Positions 1-7,041 of a stretch of 64,000 nucleotides of DNA are shown one piece after another; positions within the stretch are counted from its first letter, which is position 1, and each line of letters begins with the position of its first letter. This stretch comes from JAVBTR01 sp031556065 (lineage in GTDB: Bacteria > Bacillota > Clostridia > Christensenellales > Aristaeellaceae), in NCBI GenBank assembly GCA_031556065.1, contig JAVBTR010000017.1:1-64000 (forward strand), given 5' to 3'. Position numbers and translations under genes: made by a program. The notes under the pieces were generated by a model that searched no databases, had not been told where the DNA came from, and worked only from the letters and a program-made list of their open reading frames with translations.

Positions 1-605
1 TGATGGTCGCTTAAGGCACCAAAATCAAGCCCGGCAGCCAGCATGGCGAGCATCACATCCTGTGGGCTGTCTGCCACCCTGTCGGTACCTCCGTACAAGG
101 GGCTGCTGTAAATTGAATGATGGTGCAAATCGCCGCAGTAAATTCCAAGTGCGTTCAGATCGATTAACCTTTTTAGCGCTATAATCAGCACAGTGGTTCG
201 ATCCGATTCAATGGTTATTGTCTGCCTGGCCGTTGAATATACGGGTCCTTTTGTAATTTCCAGCAAATAATGGCCCTCGGGAATGGAGAGTATTACTTCT
301 CCATCCAGCCGCGTCTGTTCCCGAATAAAGTCCACTGTGCCATCCGCCACAGCCTCCGCGTGGCACCCGGCCCCTGAAAAGTGTTTGAAAAGCTTGATCT
401 GTGCCGGTACTGGCCGCCCCTCGCAGGACGTTCGAATGCACAGCTTTCCCTCCGGAAGGGTATGCTGGTTCGTTGCCGCCGAGCTGTTTTCCTGTGCCAA
501 CCGCACCAATTCCGGCAAATCGGCCAGCAGTGTTTCGGGCGGAGAATCCCCCGGAGAAAGGCAAACAAGTATCTTCGCAAAATGAGACAGCAGCTTATTA
601 TCCAT
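1..605 (-). CDS. CehA/McbA-type PHP metallohydrolase, N-terminal part (runs off left edge)
   Basis: Reading the minus strand from the ATG at 605 gives 201 open codons to the window edge, so only the start of the protein is present. Residues about 55-145 look like a beta-rich accessory domain. From about residue 158 comes the PHP start GDLHHHSIYSS, with metal-binding histidines at 161-163, followed by FGALSDHH near residue 200. This is the N-terminal metal-site pattern of CehA/McbA-like metallohydrolases, a branch of the PHP phosphoesterase superfamily. It starts 11 bp after the stop of the upstream solute-binding protein gene, so it is the last visible gene of the TetR-led sugar-transport operon. 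A second PHP protein of the same general type lies at 46039-47460. The substrate is unknown; a phosphodiester or phosphoester released during glycan use is a reasonable guess. Confidence 0.75.
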   Translation of the reverse strand, partial: MDNKLLSHFAKILVCLSPGDSPPETLLADLPELVRLAQENSSAATNQHTLPEGKLCIRTSCEGRPVPAQIKLFKHFSGAGCHAEAVADGTVDFIREQTRLDGEVILSIPEGHYLLEITKGPVYSTARQTITIESDRTTVLIIALKRLIDLNALGIYCGDLHHHSIYSSPLYGGTDRVADSPQDVMLAMLAAGLDFGALSDH

Positions 606-616
606 TCATTCCTCCG

Positions 617-2176
617 CTATTTTACTTCACTTTGGTAGTAGGCACGATTTTCCTCTAGCACCTTTTCCAGGCCGGCTTGTATCACCTTTTGGTATTCGCT
701 GTCCCAGGTTTTGTCAAAATCTCCCGCTGGGGCACTGATAACCTTATACGCCAGCTCCAGCATAGCCTTATTCAAGCTGGCCTCATATTGCTGTCGTGCC
801 GGCGTGGAGGTATCCGCAATTTTGTCAAGATAGAGGTTGTAATGCACAGTATCATACAAAGCCGAAAGGTATTCAGTGGAAAAATAATCTTTGCCCGTTG
901 GGTTAAAGCTTTTCCATAGCTGTACGGTTGCGTTCTTATCCCGATTGAAGTCCAGATCGGCACCTACGATGGAAAGATCGCCCGGGGCGGATGAATAACC
1001 GGATTTCTCCAGTATTTCCTTTGCGGCTTGGCTGGGGATGCCATATTCGTCCAACTGATAATCCTCTGTATACAAAACCTTCAGCGTGTTTTCCGGCTGT
1101 ACTAGCCAATCCAAGTATTTAATCACGTCCGCGGCCTTTCCAGAAGCCGTCTTGGGAACCATGATATAGACCCCTACAATCGGATCGGAGGCATTGCGAT
1201 AAACTCCGTCCGGTTCCTCAAAAACATTAATGGGTATAAATTCTGCTTCTGGTACGTTGGCCTTCAGGGTCGCAAACCATTCTTCATTATAGGGCCGCAT
1301 GGAATCCTCCACGAAAAAGCCTGCGTTCCCATTCATAATATCGCGCTTGTACTTATCATCATTGGTATCAACTGCAAAGTCTTTAGAAATGATTCCTTCG
1401 TTATACAACGTGTTCATGATACGATAGCCCTCTTGCGCACCCGGCTTAAGCGCTTTGAGATATTGGGGATAGACATACAGCGTTTCCTCGTCAGTCACGC
1501 CAAAGGAGGCCACAAAACTGATATAGTATTTTTCTGAATTATAGGTGCCTCCCATGGCCCAGGGAACCAACGCGCTTCCCCTTTTCCCTGGATCCTTTTC
1601 CTTGAAAAGCCGTAAGGCAGTATATAATTCTTCCTTGGTAGCCGGAGGAGGCAACCCTAACGCATCCAGCCAATCCTTGCGAATAAAGCTGATATGACTG
1701 GCAATTTGGGCCGAGCGCCTAGCGGGAATGGCATATTGCTTGCCATCTATGATGCCATAAGGCAGCATATCGCTATGGAGGGCAAGTAAATTCTTCCCGT
1801 TTTCATCAAGGGCTTGGGTTAAATCTGTAATGCCTCCCCGCTGTGCGTAAGCAACCAGCATGGTGCGGGTATAAGAAATAATCACGTCCGGAGCCGTTCC
1901 GCCCGCCACCATAATATTGAGCTTTTCATCAGAACCGGAACGCGGCACAGATACATATTCCAAATTGACGCCCTCATCCTTTTCAACTGCCTCTTTAATG
2001 AAATCCACCGTAGCATTGCTGGTGACCGTCGTTCCGGGATAGGCGCTGCCCCTGTCCCATACCATGACCTTGACCGCACCGGATGTGCCTTGATCATCTG
2101 TTGCGCTGCATGCGCTTAGCATAGCGCACGCCACCAATAGTACCGCAGCAGCTTTTACCTTTTTCATTATCTTCAT
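617..2176 (-). CDS. sugar ABC transporter lipoprotein solute-binding protein
   Basis: This is an extracellular solute-binding protein of the LipO/LplA type that delivers oligosaccharides to the two permeases encoded just upstream (2726-4500). A longer frame is open to 2311, but it would overlap the membrane-protein gene at 2217-2699. An AAGGGAG ribosome site lies about 12 nt before the ATG at 2176, which starts MKIMKKVKAAAVLL and gives 519 aa. The signal peptide ends in a clear lipobox, LSAC, with the lipidated Cys near residue 23, so the protein is anchored on the outer face of the membrane. The length (about 520 aa) and aromatic-rich body fit the family. The ATPase for this class is usually shared and encoded elsewhere, and none is seen here. 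The ligand cannot be told from sequence. Confidence 0.88.
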   Translation of the reverse strand: MKIMKKVKAAAVLLVACAMLSACSATDDQGTSGAVKVMVWDRGSAYPGTTVTSNATVDFIKEAVEKDEGVNLEYVSVPRSGSDEKLNIMVAGGTAPDVIISYTRTMLVAYAQRGGITDLTQALDENGKNLLALHSDMLPYGIIDGKQYAIPARRSAQIASHISFIRKDWLDALGLPPPATKEELYTALRLFKEKDPGKRGSALVPWAMGGTYNSEKYYISFVASFGVTDEETLYVYPQYLKALKPGAQEGYRIMNTLYNEGIISKDFAVDTNDDKYKRDIMNGNAGFFVEDSMRPYNEEWFATLKANVPEAEFIPINVFEEPDGVYRNASDPIVGVYIMVPKTASGKAADVIKYLDWLVQPENTLKVLYTEDYQLDEYGIPSQAAKEILEKSGYSSAPGDLSIVGADLDFNRDKNATVQLWKSFNPTGKDYFSTEYLSALYDTVHYNLYLDKIADTSTPARQQYEASLNKAMLELAYKVISAPAGDFDKTWDSEYQKVIQAGLEKVLEENRAYYQSEVK

Positions 2177-2216
2177 ACCCCATTTTCGCTCCCTTTCATT
2201 AACTTTTTCTGCAATC

Positions 2217-2699
2217 TTAAGCCTTGCTGGATTCTGCCTCACGCAAGAGAATAAAACGCTTCCCCAAAATCGCCGACGGCAAGAAAATCGCAAGCCCGCA
2301 AACAATCTCAAAAATCAGCACACCCAGCGAAACGGCTGTCCCTTCAATTCCGCAGTAGATCAAAAAATTGCGGATTACTTGGAAAAAACCAAAATGGATC
2401 GTAACAACGATTCCCGCGGCCGCCATCGCGCAAATCACCGCAATAGTGCGTGCTGTGCCGGAACGGCCTTTTCTTGGGTTGGCGCGTCGATAAAGCTTCC
2501 TCCCATACAGAATCGGCCATAAGAAAACGAACGCCAGCAACAACGCAACCACAACCACTTCGCCCAAGATAAACCCAAACGTGGTCATGTTGTATAACCC
2601 CAGATACTGATAAACAAAGAGTAGTCCTTCGGTAAAGAGAAAGTAGAACACAACACCGCATAGAATAACCGAGATGGCAAGGAAAACTTTGGATTTCAT
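2217..2699 (-). CDS. small four-helix membrane protein of unknown function
   Basis: This 160-aa protein has about four hydrophobic segments (roughly residues 5-24, 42-65, 84-105 and 120-145) and a basic stretch, YGRKLYRRANPRKGR, after the second one. I do not recognise the family. A GTG nine bases upstream could also start the frame, but it directly abuts the AAGGAGG ribosome site. The ATG at 2699 is nine bases from that site and is the better start. The gene lies between the YtcP-like permease and the solute-binding protein in one operon, where an accessory membrane protein is unusual. It may help assemble or regulate the transporter (inference). Confidence 0.6.
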   Translation of the reverse strand: MKSKVFLAISVILCGVVFYFLFTEGLLFVYQYLGLYNMTTFGFILGEVVVVALLLAFVFLWPILYGRKLYRRANPRKGRSGTARTIAVICAMAAAGIVVTIHFGFFQVIRNFLIYCGIEGTAVSLGVLIFEIVCGLAIFLPSAILGKRFILLREAESSKA

Positions 2700-2725
2700 G
2701 TGGCTCACCCTCCTTAATATATCTA

Positions 2726-3604
2726 TCAGCCTTTAACCGCACCCAGCATAATGCCTTTCGTAAAATACTTTTGAATAAAGGGGTATAGGATCAGCATGGG
2801 TACCATGGAAAATACGATGCTAGCCGCCTTGACATTCTCCGCCACCAATAAATCCCGGCCCCCTGATCTTTCCTCTTGGCTGATCACAATCGCATCAGTC
2901 ATTTGCTTTAGCTTCAGCTGCACCGTGTAAAGCTTGGGGTCGCTGATATAGAACAGCACATCATTCACACCATTCCAGCGTGAAACCGCATAAAACAGAG
3001 CCAGTGTCGCAATGCAAGGTGTAGCCAGCGGCACGGCGACAGTGTATAACGTTCGGTATTCTCCCGCGCCATCCATGTAGGCAGCCTCGAAAAGCGATAT
3101 GTCGATGCCGGAAAAAAAGGTGCGCAGAATAATCATATTATAGGCGCTGATGGCAGTGGGAAGAATTAGCGAAAGAATGCTGTCAAGCAGATTCAGGTTT
3201 TTTATGTTCAGGTAAGCCGGAATAATCCCGGGAACAAAGTACATGGTAATGATAATATATACCATCACCGCTTTTCTCCCCTTAAGCTCCTTTTTGGATA
3301 ACGGATAGGCACACAGGATGGTCAGCAGCATCGATAGGGCCGTATACAACGCTGTAAGGCCTATCGAATAGGTAAATGAATACATAAATCCGGTATCCGC
3401 CAGCACCCGGCGATAGGCCAGCGTGTTCAAGCCGGAGGGAAGGAGGTAGACATGGCCCGACAGTACCGCCTCCTTGGAACTGAGCGAGATCGCCATGATA
3501 TTGAGAACTGGGGCAACACAAAGGAAGCAAACCAGCATAAACAGCACTGCCATGATGCTTTGAAATGCCTTTTCGCGGAATGACTGGCTATGGTTTTCCT
3601 CCAT
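2726..3604 (-). CDS. carbohydrate ABC transporter permease (YtcP/LplC-like)
   Basis: This 292-aa integral membrane permease is of the binding-protein-dependent transport family. It has six predicted helices and the cytoplasmic EAA loop that docks on the ATPase, visible as FEAAYMDGAGEYRTL. Opening helices start around ILMVCFLCVAPVLN-like residues, and the C-terminus YFTKGIMLGAVKG is typical of the YtcP/LplC branch. Its ATG overlaps the stop of the upstream permease by one base (TGATG), which indicates translational coupling. It pairs with the LplB-like permease at 3604-4500 to form the transmembrane channel for the lipoprotein at 617-2176. Confidence 0.9.
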   Translation of the reverse strand: MEENHSQSFREKAFQSIMAVLFMLVCFLCVAPVLNIMAISLSSKEAVLSGHVYLLPSGLNTLAYRRVLADTGFMYSFTYSIGLTALYTALSMLLTILCAYPLSKKELKGRKAVMVYIIITMYFVPGIIPAYLNIKNLNLLDSILSLILPTAISAYNMIILRTFFSGIDISLFEAAYMDGAGEYRTLYTVAVPLATPCIATLALFYAVSRWNGVNDVLFYISDPKLYTVQLKLKQMTDAIVISQEERSGGRDLLVAENVKAASIVFSMVPMLILYPFIQKYFTKGIMLGAVKG

Positions 3605-4500
3605 CAGATGATCCCCTCCTCTCCGAAACGATGGGAGATCAGGTTTGCGGAAATGATCATCACGATGCCTACAACGGATTGGAACAAGCCAATAGCAGTG
3701 GCATAATCGAATCGGCCCGATTGCAATCCCACCGTATACACATGGGTGCTGATCACATTAGCCACATCCTTTACCAGCACATTGCCAAGCAGGTAAGGGC
3801 GGTCAAAGCTGATGTTCATAACCTGGCCAATATTCAATATGAACATCACCATAATGGTAGGCCGAATCAATGGCAAGGTGACCTTGAAAATACGTTTGAA
3901 CCTGCCTGCGCCGTCCACATAGGCAGCCTCGTTTAACGTGGGATCCAACGCCATCAGAGCGGCAAGGTAGATAATCAGGCCGTAGCCCATACCCTTCCAA
4001 ATACCGGAAACCCAATAAACCAGCATCCAGTTCAGGGGTTTTCCAAGAAAATCCACCGTGGGCAGGTTTACACCCCGCAGCAGATTGTTAACAATACCCG
4101 TATAAGAAAACACCTGGTAGACGATGCCAGAAACAATTACCATGGATAAAAAATAAGGCAGGAAAGTAATCACCTGTGTGACCTTACGCATTTTACCGCT
4201 TCTAAGTTCGTTTAGCGCGATGGCCATGATAATCGGCACCGGAAACCCTAAAAGCAGGTCTCCCATATTAAGCAACAGCGTATTGCGAATGGCATACCAA
4301 AATCCAATGGAGGAAAACGCTTCCGCAAAGTGGGCTAACCCCACCCATTTGCTTTTCCATATCCCATCGAAGATGTTATAATCTTTAAATGCAACCACAC
4401 TTCCCGCGATTGGCAAATAACAAAACACAGCAAAATAAACTATCGGTATGAGCAGCATGCTATAAAACGCCAATTGCCGTTTTACGCCTCTTGTTTTCAT
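3604..4500 (-). CDS. sugar ABC transporter permease (LplB-like)
   Basis: This is a 298-aa inner-membrane permease of the LplB/UgpA type. It shows the family start pattern (FYSMLLIPIVYFAVFCYLPIAG), a conserved FKDYNIFDGIW segment after helix 1, and the EAA loop NEAAYVDGAGRFKRI. It starts 12 bp after the TetR-type regulator gene and overlaps the next permease by one base, so it is the second gene of the operon. With its partner at 2726-3604 it forms a heterodimeric channel for an oligosaccharide. A homologous pair occurs at 32203-34067, so this window encodes two separate importers of the same class. Confidence 0.9.
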   Translation of the reverse strand: MKTRGVKRQLAFYSMLLIPIVYFAVFCYLPIAGSVVAFKDYNIFDGIWKSKWVGLAHFAEAFSSIGFWYAIRNTLLLNMGDLLLGFPVPIIMAIALNELRSGKMRKVTQVITFLPYFLSMVIVSGIVYQVFSYTGIVNNLLRGVNLPTVDFLGKPLNWMLVYWVSGIWKGMGYGLIIYLAALMALDPTLNEAAYVDGAGRFKRIFKVTLPLIRPTIMVMFILNIGQVMNISFDRPYLLGNVLVKDVANVISTHVYTVGLQSGRFDYATAIGLFQSVVGIVMIISANLISHRFGEEGII

Positions 4501-4512
4501 TGCCCCGCCTCC

Positions 4513-5067
4513 TTACGCAAGAACATACCCTTTGAGCATTGCATACACCGTCTGCGCAATTTCCTCTTGTCCGCAGGTCAGCTCTCCGCTCATGCTTTCC
4601 CGTACTATTTCACCCAATATTCCCAGAAAAGCCGCCGTTACAATTTCATGGTTAAGCGGTCTCAAAAAGCTGCTTTTCTCGCCCTCACGAATGATTGCGT
4701 CAAGCCGTTTTGTAATACCCGACCGAAGCAAAAGCAAGCGTTGCTGCAAGGCAGCATCCAAACCATACAGGTTTTCACTGAGGATAATGGCGGCAAGCTC
4801 TGGATGGGTCAGACAAATATGGATATATTGTTCGATAACCTTGTAGACATTTTCATTCTTAATCTGCTCGTCCAACTTTCTGTTCAACGAGTGGATACCA
4901 CTTTCCACCACCGCATAAAACAAATCCGCTTTATTTTTATAGAAATAGTAAAGAGCCCCTTTGGTCAGGTTGGATGCTTGTGCAATTTTATCCATCGAAG
5001 CTTTGTAATACCCGTATTTCGCAAATACCTCGCTGGCCGCATCAATAATAAGCTCTTTCGTATCCAT
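4513..5067 (-). CDS. TetR/AcrR family transcriptional regulator
   Basis: This 184-aa protein has an N-terminal TetR helix-turn-helix (residues about 4-50: LIIDAASEVFAKYGYY, then KIAQASNLTKGALYYFYKNK) and an all-helical ligand-binding C-terminal domain. An upstream ATG at 5085 lies inside the operator. GAGGT five bases before the ATG at 5067 favours the MDTKELI start. The gene heads the operon that runs through the ABC transporter into the PHP hydrolase. A 24-bp palindrome sits between the promoter and this start, so autorepression, and with it control of the transporter genes, is likely. TetR control of a LplB/YtcP-type importer is uncommon; AraC, GntR or two-component control is more usual for these operons. 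The inducer is unknown. Confidence 0.88.
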   Translation of the reverse strand: MDTKELIIDAASEVFAKYGYYKASMDKIAQASNLTKGALYYFYKNKADLFYAVVESGIHSLNRKLDEQIKNENVYKVIEQYIHICLTHPELAAIILSENLYGLDAALQQRLLLLRSGITKRLDAIIREGEKSSFLRPLNHEIVTAAFLGILGEIVRESMSGELTCGQEEIAQTVYAMLKGYVLA

Positions 5068-5080
5068 TTTTACCTCTTTT

Positions 5081-5104
5081 AACATACTGAATGTTTAGTA
5101 TGTT
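5081..5104 (-). promoter_or_regulatory. palindromic operator of the TetR-type regulator
   Basis: This is an exact 24-bp inverted repeat with 8-bp arms, AACATACT and AGTATGTT, around an 8-bp centre. It lies 13 bp upstream of the regulator start and just downstream of a -10 box. Its length, symmetry and position are those of TetR-family auto-operators. Confidence 0.75.
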
Positions 5105-5107
5105 GTT

Positions 5108-5136
5108 AATGTAACATAATTACCAAGGTTTTACAA
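5108..5136 (-). promoter_or_regulatory. sigma-A-type promoter of the TetR/ABC operon
   Basis: On the minus strand, TTGTAA (5131-5136) and TACATT (5108-5113) are separated by exactly 17 bp. Transcription would start inside or next to the palindrome at 5081-5104, so a bound repressor would block it. Confidence 0.55.
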
Positions 5137-5180
5137 GGATAAAAACCTGATTAACCTTTTTAGAATGTGTCTCAAACCCT

Positions 5181-5205
5181 CGCGCCGCCCAGCTTTGGCG
5201 GCGCG
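5181..5205. repeat. GC-rich stem-loop, possible terminator for the DUF6809-like gene
   Basis: CGCGCCGCC and GGCGGCGCG form a perfect 9-bp stem around a 7-nt loop. It lies just after the stop of the minus-strand gene at 5223-5528. No long T run follows on either strand, so terminator function is uncertain. Confidence 0.45.
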
Positions 5206-5222
5206 GAGGTTCGAAATACGCC

Positions 5223-5528
5223 CTAATCGAATCTGCTCAGGTTTATGTCAATATTAGGGGTAGGGCAAAGCTGTATATCCAGCATCATCTGCGCACCCAA
5301 GCGAAAGCCCTGAATCAGTTCGCAGCGAAGCTCCCACGTCCAAATATCGGTTGCCACATCTATATAGGTATGAAGCAGTTTGATTTCATCGGGACTAAGG
5401 CGTTCTTCCAACTGAGCTACGAGCTTATCCATTCTTTGAGAGCCCTCGGCATAGCAGGGGTATTTCATTCTCGTCATGCTATCGGGGGTATAGTTGCCAT
5501 AATACAGATCGTCGATAATATTTGACAT
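5223..5528 (-). CDS. small DUF6809-like protein
   Basis: This 101-aa soluble protein opens with the pattern DDLYYGNYTP, has a central LSPDEIKLLHTYIDVATDI helix and ends with IQGFRLGAQMMLD. That layout (LYYGN near the start, GFRLG-MML near the end) matches the small DUF6809-type proteins common in Clostridia, whose function is not known. AGGAGGTG lies eight bases before the ATG. It is divergent from the small XRE regulator at 5707, and three GCAAACRAT repeats lie between the two. The assignment rests on remembered family pattern only. Confidence 0.65.
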   Translation of the reverse strand: MSNIIDDLYYGNYTPDSMTRMKYPCYAEGSQRMDKLVAQLEERLSPDEIKLLHTYIDVATDIWTWELRCELIQGFRLGAQMMLDIQLCPTPNIDINLSRFD

Positions 5529-5563
5529 TATTTTTCACCTCCTAAAATTTGCTTTAAAACAAA

Positions 5564-5642
5564 CATCGTTTGCTTTATAATGCTATTTTATGCCCAAAAG
5601 CAAACAATATCAATATGAAAATTTGTTATCAAGCAAACAATG
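5564..5642. promoter_or_regulatory. three GCAAACRAT repeats, candidate operators of the XRE regulator
   Basis: The nonamer GCAAACRAT occurs at 5565-5573 (minus orientation, GCAAACGAT), 5600-5608 and 5633-5641 (plus, GCAAACAAT), all in the divergent intergenic region. The last copy ends 13 bp before a -35 box. This spacing suits a small dimeric helix-turn-helix repressor. Confidence 0.45.
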
Positions 5643-5654
5643 TTTTTTCAAAAG

Positions 5655-5683
5655 TTGACTGTGTTCACTCAAAAGCGTATACT
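5655..5683 (+). promoter_or_regulatory. sigma-A promoter of the small XRE regulator
   Basis: TTGACT (5655-5660), a 17-bp spacer and TATACT (5678-5683) form a near-consensus promoter 24 bp upstream of the ATG at 5707. Confidence 0.75.
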
Positions 5684-5706
5684 GGCCCTTAATAAGAGGT
5701 GGTTTT

Positions 5707-5919
5707 ATGTCTGTTGCTAAAAAGATTAGGTTACTGTTAGTGGAGCGGGAAATGAAGATGACGGATTTAGCTACAAAATTAGATACCGGAAGATCGAATC
5801 TAAGCTTGAAAATGAAGCGCGACAACTTCTCCGAAAACGAAATCCGCGAAATCGCCCAGGCATTGGATTGCGATGTGGATATCATCTTTACCATGAAGGA
5901 TACAGGGAAGCAAGTGTAA
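5707..5919 (+). CDS. small XRE-type helix-turn-helix regulator
   Basis: This 70-aa protein is almost entirely one HTH domain: a scaffold helix (KKIRLLLVEREMK), then MTDLATKLDTGRSNLSLKMKR as the helix-turn-helix, then a C-terminal helix (ENEIREIAQALDCDVDIIF). It fits the Cro/C1 (XRE) type without a sensing domain. AGAGGTGG lies five bases before the start codon. It is divergent from the DUF6809-like gene and probably represses one or both promoters through the repeats at 5564-5642 (inference). It could belong to a small mobile or stress-response cassette, but nothing adjacent proves that. Confidence 0.8.
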   Translation: MSVAKKIRLLLVEREMKMTDLATKLDTGRSNLSLKMKRDNFSENEIREIAQALDCDVDIIFTMKDTGKQV

Positions 5920-6036
5920 AGACGCAACGGCTTACCGATGATGAAGAATAGGAAAGCCTCTCGCAGACCGAACAATGCCCCCACCAGATGAAGTATCGTT
6001 TGACACTCCCTCTGATGGAGGCTCGTTCTTTATGCC

Positions 6037-6113
6037 GCTTGCTTGGGCTTCGCCCAAACCTAGAAGGGGAACCTTCCCCTTCACCCCTGCAAGGAATTTC
6101 ATCCCTTGACCCT
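6037..6113. repeat. ladder of intergenic hairpins
   Basis: Three short inverted repeats follow each other in gene-free DNA: TTGGGC-TTC-GCCCAA, GAAGGGGAA-CC-TTCCCCTTC (a nearly perfect 20-bp palindrome), and CAAGG...CCTTG. Such chained GC-rich palindromes resemble dispersed intergenic repeat families of Clostridia. It ends against the stop codon of thiT. The rest of 5920-6036 holds nothing I recognise. Confidence 0.5.
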
Positions 6114-6117
6114 TAAT

Positions 6118-6780
6118 TTATCCCCTTGTTCCTTTGATCACCTTGACCACCCTAGGGCCCACGATCAGCCCTACCACCACACAGATAATCATATTGGGCA
6201 GCATGTAAGACCCGTTATACCAAATGGAATACACCAGGGGCGACATCCCAGTGCCCTCCGCATAGGCGGCATAGAACATAACTCCGCTTAAAACCGAAGC
6301 TGTAAACCTGGCCGCGCAGGCCACAGCCACACCTGCGGCCAGACCCAGCTTCTGGTTCTTCATCTTCCCAAACAATCCCGCCAGGCCCAGGACCCCGAAA
6401 CCCACAATATAATCCAGCACAAAAGACCACACATTCATAATGGGCGAAGAAGAACTAATAAAATCGATAATGCCATAAACCGCACCGGCTGTAATCCCCG
6501 GCACCGCGCCGAAGGCATAGGCAAACAGAATAATAGGCAAATCCCCCGCTGCGGAAATCGATCCGCCCTGGGGCATTTTATAAAGCCTGATCAGCGAAAG
6601 CACGAAGCTTAGCGCAATAGCCAGCGCCGCGCTGGTAAGCATCTGCGTTGTCCATTTCACCCTTTTGCCGGAGATGACCATCACCCCAATCCCCACCACT
6701 AACAGCGTTAGAACAATGATCGCTGTTGGCAGGTTAATCTCCCCGAACTTCTCGAACGCCGTTTGGAACCATTGACCCAT
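6118..6780 (-). CDS. thiT: ThiT, thiamine-specific S component of an ECF transporter
   Basis: This 220-aa integral membrane protein has about six helices. The segment SLIRLYKMPQGGSIS, followed by GDLPIILFAYAFG, is the ThiT (YuaJ) hallmark, and the Trp/Tyr-rich C-terminal part (YSIWYNGSYMLPN) includes residues that line the thiamine pocket in the family. An open frame runs upstream to 6873, but it lies inside the terminator and riboswitch leader. The ATG at 6780, preceded by AAAGGGG, starts MGQWFQTAF and is the real start. The ECF A/A'/T module is not in this window. A TPP riboswitch and a terminator precede the gene, so thiamine supply shuts it off. Confidence 0.95.
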   Translation of the reverse strand: MGQWFQTAFEKFGEINLPTAIIVLTLLVVGIGVMVISGKRVKWTTQMLTSAALAIALSFVLSLIRLYKMPQGGSISAAGDLPIILFAYAFGAVPGITAGAVYGIIDFISSSSPIMNVWSFVLDYIVGFGVLGLAGLFGKMKNQKLGLAAGVAVACAARFTASVLSGVMFYAAYAEGTGMSPLVYSIWYNGSYMLPNMIICVVVGLIVGPRVVKVIKGTRG

Positions 6781-6816
6781 TTTGAAAAACCCCTTTCTTT
6801 TACCGCACCCAGGCAT

Positions 6817-6845
6817 AAGAAAAACCCGCGAATATCGTTCGCGGG
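6817..6845 (-). terminator. riboswitch-controlled intrinsic terminator
   Basis: CCCGCGAA and TTCGCGGG form an 8-bp stem (6825-6845), followed on the minus strand by TTTTTCTT. It lies between the TPP aptamer and the thiT start, so it is the expression platform: premature termination when TPP is bound. Confidence 0.85.
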
Positions 6846-6886
6846 AAAGCAGGCGTGCACGCACAACGCGCAAGTTCCGCTTCCCT

Positions 6887-6980
6887 ACGGTAGGATTACC
6901 TACTCAGGTTCTAAGGGTCGGGCTATTCGCCCATCTCAGCCTTCAAGCAAAAAAGATTTTGCTCTGTGCCCCCCTAGCGG
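6887..6980 (-). promoter_or_regulatory. TPP riboswitch aptamer upstream of thiT
   Basis: The minus strand carries the THI-box signature: CTGAGATGGGC in the pyrimidine-sensor arm, then GAACCTGAGTAGG and CGTAGGGAAG in the pyrophosphate arm. The P1 stem closes as CCGCT (5') with AGCGG (3'), which sets the boundaries given. It lies between a near-perfect promoter and the terminator ahead of thiT. Confidence 0.95.
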
Positions 6981-7000
6981 TGGATGCAATTTTCGGGTAT

Positions 7001-7029
7001 AGTATAGCTGTGTTTCCAATGCTTGTCAA
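7001..7029 (-). promoter_or_regulatory. consensus promoter of the TPP riboswitch-thiT transcript
   Basis: On the minus strand, TTGACA (7024-7029), a 17-bp spacer and TATACT (7001-7006) make a near-perfect sigma-A promoter. The -35 box overlaps the AAGGAG ribosome site of the divergent yfbR gene (7028-7033). Confidence 0.85.
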
Positions 7030-7041
7030 GGAGCGGTGCCA

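Noticed and set aside
6118..6873. Longer N-terminus for thiT
   Set aside because: The extra codons lie in the terminator and leader of the TPP riboswitch; the start at 6780 matches the family.
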